Positions 36,612 through 38,875 of a DNA stretch of 38,875 nucleotides are shown here, in pieces; the stretch's first letter is position 1; every line of letters starts with the position of its first letter. The stretch comes from Prochlorococcus sp. AG-388-D03. GTDB taxonomy: Bacteria > Cyanobacteriota > Cyanobacteriia > PCC-6307 > Cyanobiaceae. Below the pieces are notes generated by a model. The model did no database searches. It was not told the DNA's origin and saw only the letters and a program-made list of their open reading frames with translations. The stretch is taken from NCBI GenBank assembly GCA_003279875.1, contig QCGN01000011.1, forward strand, positions 1-38,875, read 5' to 3'. A program made the translations under genes and the position numbers.

Positions 36612-37940
36612 TTATACTTTTTCACCAGCTTTAAATCCTCTAAAGCATTTAAATCTTGGAAATCTTAGACTAAAAGTTATTGCATCTTTAGATTTAGTTT
36701 TAGCATCAGCTCTTATTTCTACAAGTTGACCGACGAGATTATTACGTTTTGTCCAATATTCTTCACGTTGTGTATCACTAAATCCGCTCCCGCAACTAAG
36801 TCTGTATTCATACCCATCGTCTTCCCCTTCTACTAAAATTGCCCCAAGCCGCCCTTTATTGCGGCCTGTGCCTTCCTCAACTGAAACAACTTTTAAAGTG
36901 ACTTCAATAAAAGGTTTTGCTTTTAACCAACTGTGGGTTCTTTTACATTCGTATATAGCATCAGGATCTTTAATCATAACTCCTTCATATCCACCTTCAA
37001 CGGCAGATTTATTCAGTTCTACAAATCTTTTCTGACCTTCAATGGAGTCTAGATCTACTTGTTCCCATTCAAGTGTTTGTATATGTTTTAGAAGCGTAGA
37101 ATGTTTTGCTACCCATTTTTTTACTTGTAAACTTCTTTCTGTTTGATGAGTTTCCCATCTCCCTTTTTGGAAGTTTTTAAGAGGACATAAGTCAAATAAA
37201 TGTAGAACTGCGTCTTTAGTTTGTTTCCCATCTTTTCTATGTACTTGTTTCATTAAATCCTGAAAATTAGCGCTCATTACTTCACCATCTAGGACTAAAT
37301 CATAAGGTGTAGGATTTTCTTTTATTACGTTTTTGATCTCTGAGATAATATGACCAAAATTATGGAATTGCTTTCCATTTCGAGAAAACATTTCTACTTT
37401 ATTTTGTCTAATAATAGTTAAAACCCGCACCCCATCTAATTTGATTTCAATTTGTTTTTTACCTTTCATTTTTTTTTCATGATTTGCGCTGTCATGCGCT
37501 AAAGGGCAAGAAAAAATAGGAATGGCATACTTGGGAAATTTTTTTGCTATTTTGTTTATTGTCTTTTCGGAAACTCCACATCTAAGGTCTTTAATTAACA
37601 CTCGTCTATAAAATCCATTCCACTCTGCTTTTTTCGAAGATGCCATAGCTGTAAGAATCGCATCACGAGCAGCATGTCCAGTAAGCTCTCTTTTAATTAG
37701 CTTTTTTGCTAATTTATGAAAATCTGTCCAAGAATAGCTTTGACTTTTTTCATCCTTTTTCTCAGGAACCATTTTTACACCAAAAGTTACCAATGGATCA
37801 AGTGCCATACGAATTCCTTCAAAAAAATCATCTAAGCCTTCCTCCATAGCTTCTAAGATAATTCTTTCTTTATCTAATCTACTGGGATGTAATTCTAATT
37901 GGCCTATTATCTCTTCTTTTAGCAATTCTTTTGGCCTCAC
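36612..37940 (-). CDS. ATP-dependent DNA ligase, phage-like
   Basis: Seals DNA nicks using ATP; bacteria normally rely on NAD-dependent LigA, so this would be a second ligase. All nucleotidyltransferase motifs are visible: I EIKLDGVR (adenylated lysine K167), III SRNGK (186-190), IIIa VLDGEV (217-221), IV EGVMIKDP (319-326) and V SWLKAKP (K340, K342). A C-terminal OB domain (about 346-435) follows with SCGSGFSD. The N-terminal helical domain (about 1-155), with LTGHAARDAI and RRVLIKDLRCGVSEKTINKI, resembles that of T4-type phage ligases (LTGNAA and RRVMMRDLEVGAS in T4, from memory). There is no nuclease or primase fusion as in LigD. The start is GTG at 37940; no in-frame ATG is close. It lies nine bases after the NTF2-like gene on the same strand. 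Confidence 0.92.
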   Translation of the reverse strand: MRPKELLKEEIIGQLELHPSRLDKERIILEAMEEGLDDFFEGIRMALDPLVTFGVKMVPEKKDEKSQSYSWTDFHKLAKKLIKRELTGHAARDAILTAMASSKKAEWNGFYRRVLIKDLRCGVSEKTINKIAKKFPKYAIPIFSCPLAHDSANHEKKMKGKKQIEIKLDGVRVLTIIRQNKVEMFSRNGKQFHNFGHIISEIKNVIKENPTPYDLVLDGEVMSANFQDLMKQVHRKDGKQTKDAVLHLFDLCPLKNFQKGRWETHQTERSLQVKKWVAKHSTLLKHIQTLEWEQVDLDSIEGQKRFVELNKSAVEGGYEGVMIKDPDAIYECKRTHSWLKAKPFIEVTLKVVSVEEGTGRNKGRLGAILVEGEDDGYEYRLSCGSGFSDTQREEYWTKRNNLVGQLVEIRADAKTKSKDAITFSLRFPRFKCFRGFKAGEKV

Positions 37941-37949
37941 AAGAAATCA

Positions 37950-38369
37950 TTAATTAACTTTTGCTATTCTGTCTATTTTCCAATCTTTATCCAATTTTGA
38001 GAAAGTAAAATCTAATGGAAGCTCATCTTGTTTATCTTCTGACTTTAAATTTAACGTTATTATAATTTGATCTTCTTGAACTCTTGGTCTTCCTGATTTT
38101 AAATTCCTGTATTTATTGAGATTTAAACTAGCTAAGAATTTGAGAAAGTCTTGTCGCTTAACATGAGTTTTATAAGTTTTTGTAGTCAATCCATAAGCTG
38201 CATCAATTCTGCCAGCAGCTACTTGATCAAAAAACTTTCTGACCAAAGGATTAATCCCTCTTGCACTTATAACTAGTTTGACCGCATTAAAAGTCCAAAA
38301 TGAAACTAGTACCGCTCCGCCAACTAATAAAGCTTTAATTCCGATATCTTTAACTAGTGTTGCATCCAT
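37950..38369 (-). CDS. Membrane-anchored NTF2-like protein of unknown function
   Basis: A 139-residue protein with one N-terminal hydrophobic helix (about residues 12-33) and a soluble C-terminal part. The pattern NPLVRKFFDQVAAGRIDAAYGLTTKTYK, then a helix and repeated beta strands ending in FSKLDKDWKIDRI, looks like the cystatin/NTF2-like fold of DUF4864/DUF4878-type proteins. I do not assign a precise family or function. The soluble domain probably faces away from the cytoplasm if the helix is a signal anchor, but topology is uncertain. It is followed by the ATP-dependent ligase gene after nine bases (likely co-transcription) and is divergent from the SprT-type gene, 85 bases apart. Confidence 0.72.
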   Translation of the reverse strand: MDATLVKDIGIKALLVGGAVLVSFWTFNAVKLVISARGINPLVRKFFDQVAAGRIDAAYGLTTKTYKTHVKRQDFLKFLASLNLNKYRNLKSGRPRVQEDQIIITLNLKSEDKQDELPLDFTFSKLDKDWKIDRIAKVN

Positions 38370-38454
38370 GTTGTTTGAAGTTTTTTCTTACTTTAAGAAA
38401 ATAAATCGTTTTTGATGGCTTTTTTTGTCAAAATAATACTAATTTTAATCCATA

Positions 38455-38875
38455 ATGCCTTTAATTCCTCTTTTACCTTTATTTCACAGATTTAATAGCC
38501 AATATTTTCAAAATTCTTTAGCTGTTAATAATCAACCTTTAGTAAAAGTAAAATGGAGCGACAATAGATTAAAGACTACTGCTGGTTTTTATAAAAGAAA
38601 AAGGATACATGGCCTTTTAGATTCTGAAATTATTTTATCGAAACCTATTTTGAGTAAGTTATCTACTAGGGAAATAAATAGTACTTTATGTCATGAAATG
38701 ATTCATGCATGGGTAGATAGGATATTAGAAAAAAATGAGATACATGGTCCAAATTTCTTATATAAGATGAATGAAATAAACGCAATAGAGAAGAATTTTC
38801 AAATTTCTGTAAGGCACTCTTTTCCCATTGAAAGGAGAGAATTAAAATATATAGGAACATGTCAAAATTGTGGTG
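38455..38875 (+). CDS. SprT-like zinc metallopeptidase (partial, cut by right edge)
   Basis: An open frame from ATG (38455) to the window end, 140 codons visible. The zinc peptidase motif HEMIH is at residues 80-84 and the third ligand at H97 in HGPNF, giving the SprT pattern HExxH followed by HGxxF. The frame ends with CQNCG (C136, C139), the first half of the zinc ribbon that SprT proteins carry after the peptidase domain. The N-terminus, with FHRFNSQYFQNSL, and the LKTTAGFYKRK strand also fit. Eukaryotic relatives (Spartan) cut DNA-protein crosslinks; the bacterial role is less clear. It is divergent from the NTF2-like/ligase pair. The 3' end is outside the window. Confidence 0.88.
   Translation, partial: MPLIPLLPLFHRFNSQYFQNSLAVNNQPLVKVKWSDNRLKTTAGFYKRKRIHGLLDSEIILSKPILSKLSTREINSTLCHEMIHAWVDRILEKNEIHGPNFLYKMNEINAIEKNFQISVRHSFPIERRELKYIGTCQNCG

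Overview
The window looks like chromosomal DNA of a marine picocyanobacterium, most likely a high-light Prochlorococcus. The evidence is strong A+T richness, very short or absent gaps between genes, many overlapping gene ends, TTG/GTG starts, few canonical Shine-Dalgarno sites, and a cyanobacterial gene set: sucrose-phosphate synthase, a DUF3134 protein, a group 2 sigma factor, a VTE5-like phytol kinase and a DnaK2-type chaperone. The organism is inferred from these features; no database was searched. Almost every base lies in a gene and no stretch over 300 bases is gene-free. I see no insertion sequence, integrase, prophage block or CRISPR array.

Layout, left to right. (1) 1-3.7 kb: the 3' end of uvrA and a single-domain sucrose-phosphate synthase on +. 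A small conserved-looking gene, mraY and a DUF3134 gene follow on -, then a small membrane protein on +. (2) 3.7-10.4 kb: argG (+), rpsF and aroE (-), dnaK (+), an FAD-dependent amine oxidoreductase (-) and purU (+). (3) 10.4-20.7 kb: a ClC antiporter and aconitase B (-), DAHP synthase (+), then a minus-strand run of MFS transporter, polyphosphate kinase, sigma factor and phytol kinase. (4) 20.8-32.4 kb: cobA (+), facing a ten-gene minus-strand block transcribed in the order mazG, speE, speB, gcvT, aspS, pyrG, queE, queC, pabB, pabC. (5) 32.4-36.4 kb, all +: tRNA-Val(UAC), an A-type Fe-S carrier, valS and a TVP38/DedA-like membrane protein. (6) 36.3-38.9 kb: a possible 49-residue ORF, a phage-like ATP-dependent DNA ligase and an NTF2-like membrane-anchored protein (-), then a divergent SprT-type metallopeptidase (+) cut by the right edge.

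Several groups of genes plausibly work together. speB and speE give agmatine to putrescine to spermidine. queE and queC give preQ0, next to pabB and pabC for the pABA part of folate; both pathways draw on GTP-derived pterins. aroG and aroE belong to the shikimate pathway that feeds PabB with chorismate. purU, gcvT and an amine oxidase touch one-carbon and glycine metabolism. ppk is next to an alternative sigma factor. tRNA-Val lies just upstream of valyl-tRNA synthetase.

Most of the window is housekeeping and I found no convincing undescribed system. The best leads are the phage-like ligase near a SprT protease, the sucrose synthase without its phosphatase domain, a mispaired T stem in the valine tRNA, the 49-codon ORF, and SD-like motifs about 22 bases upstream of three start codons.
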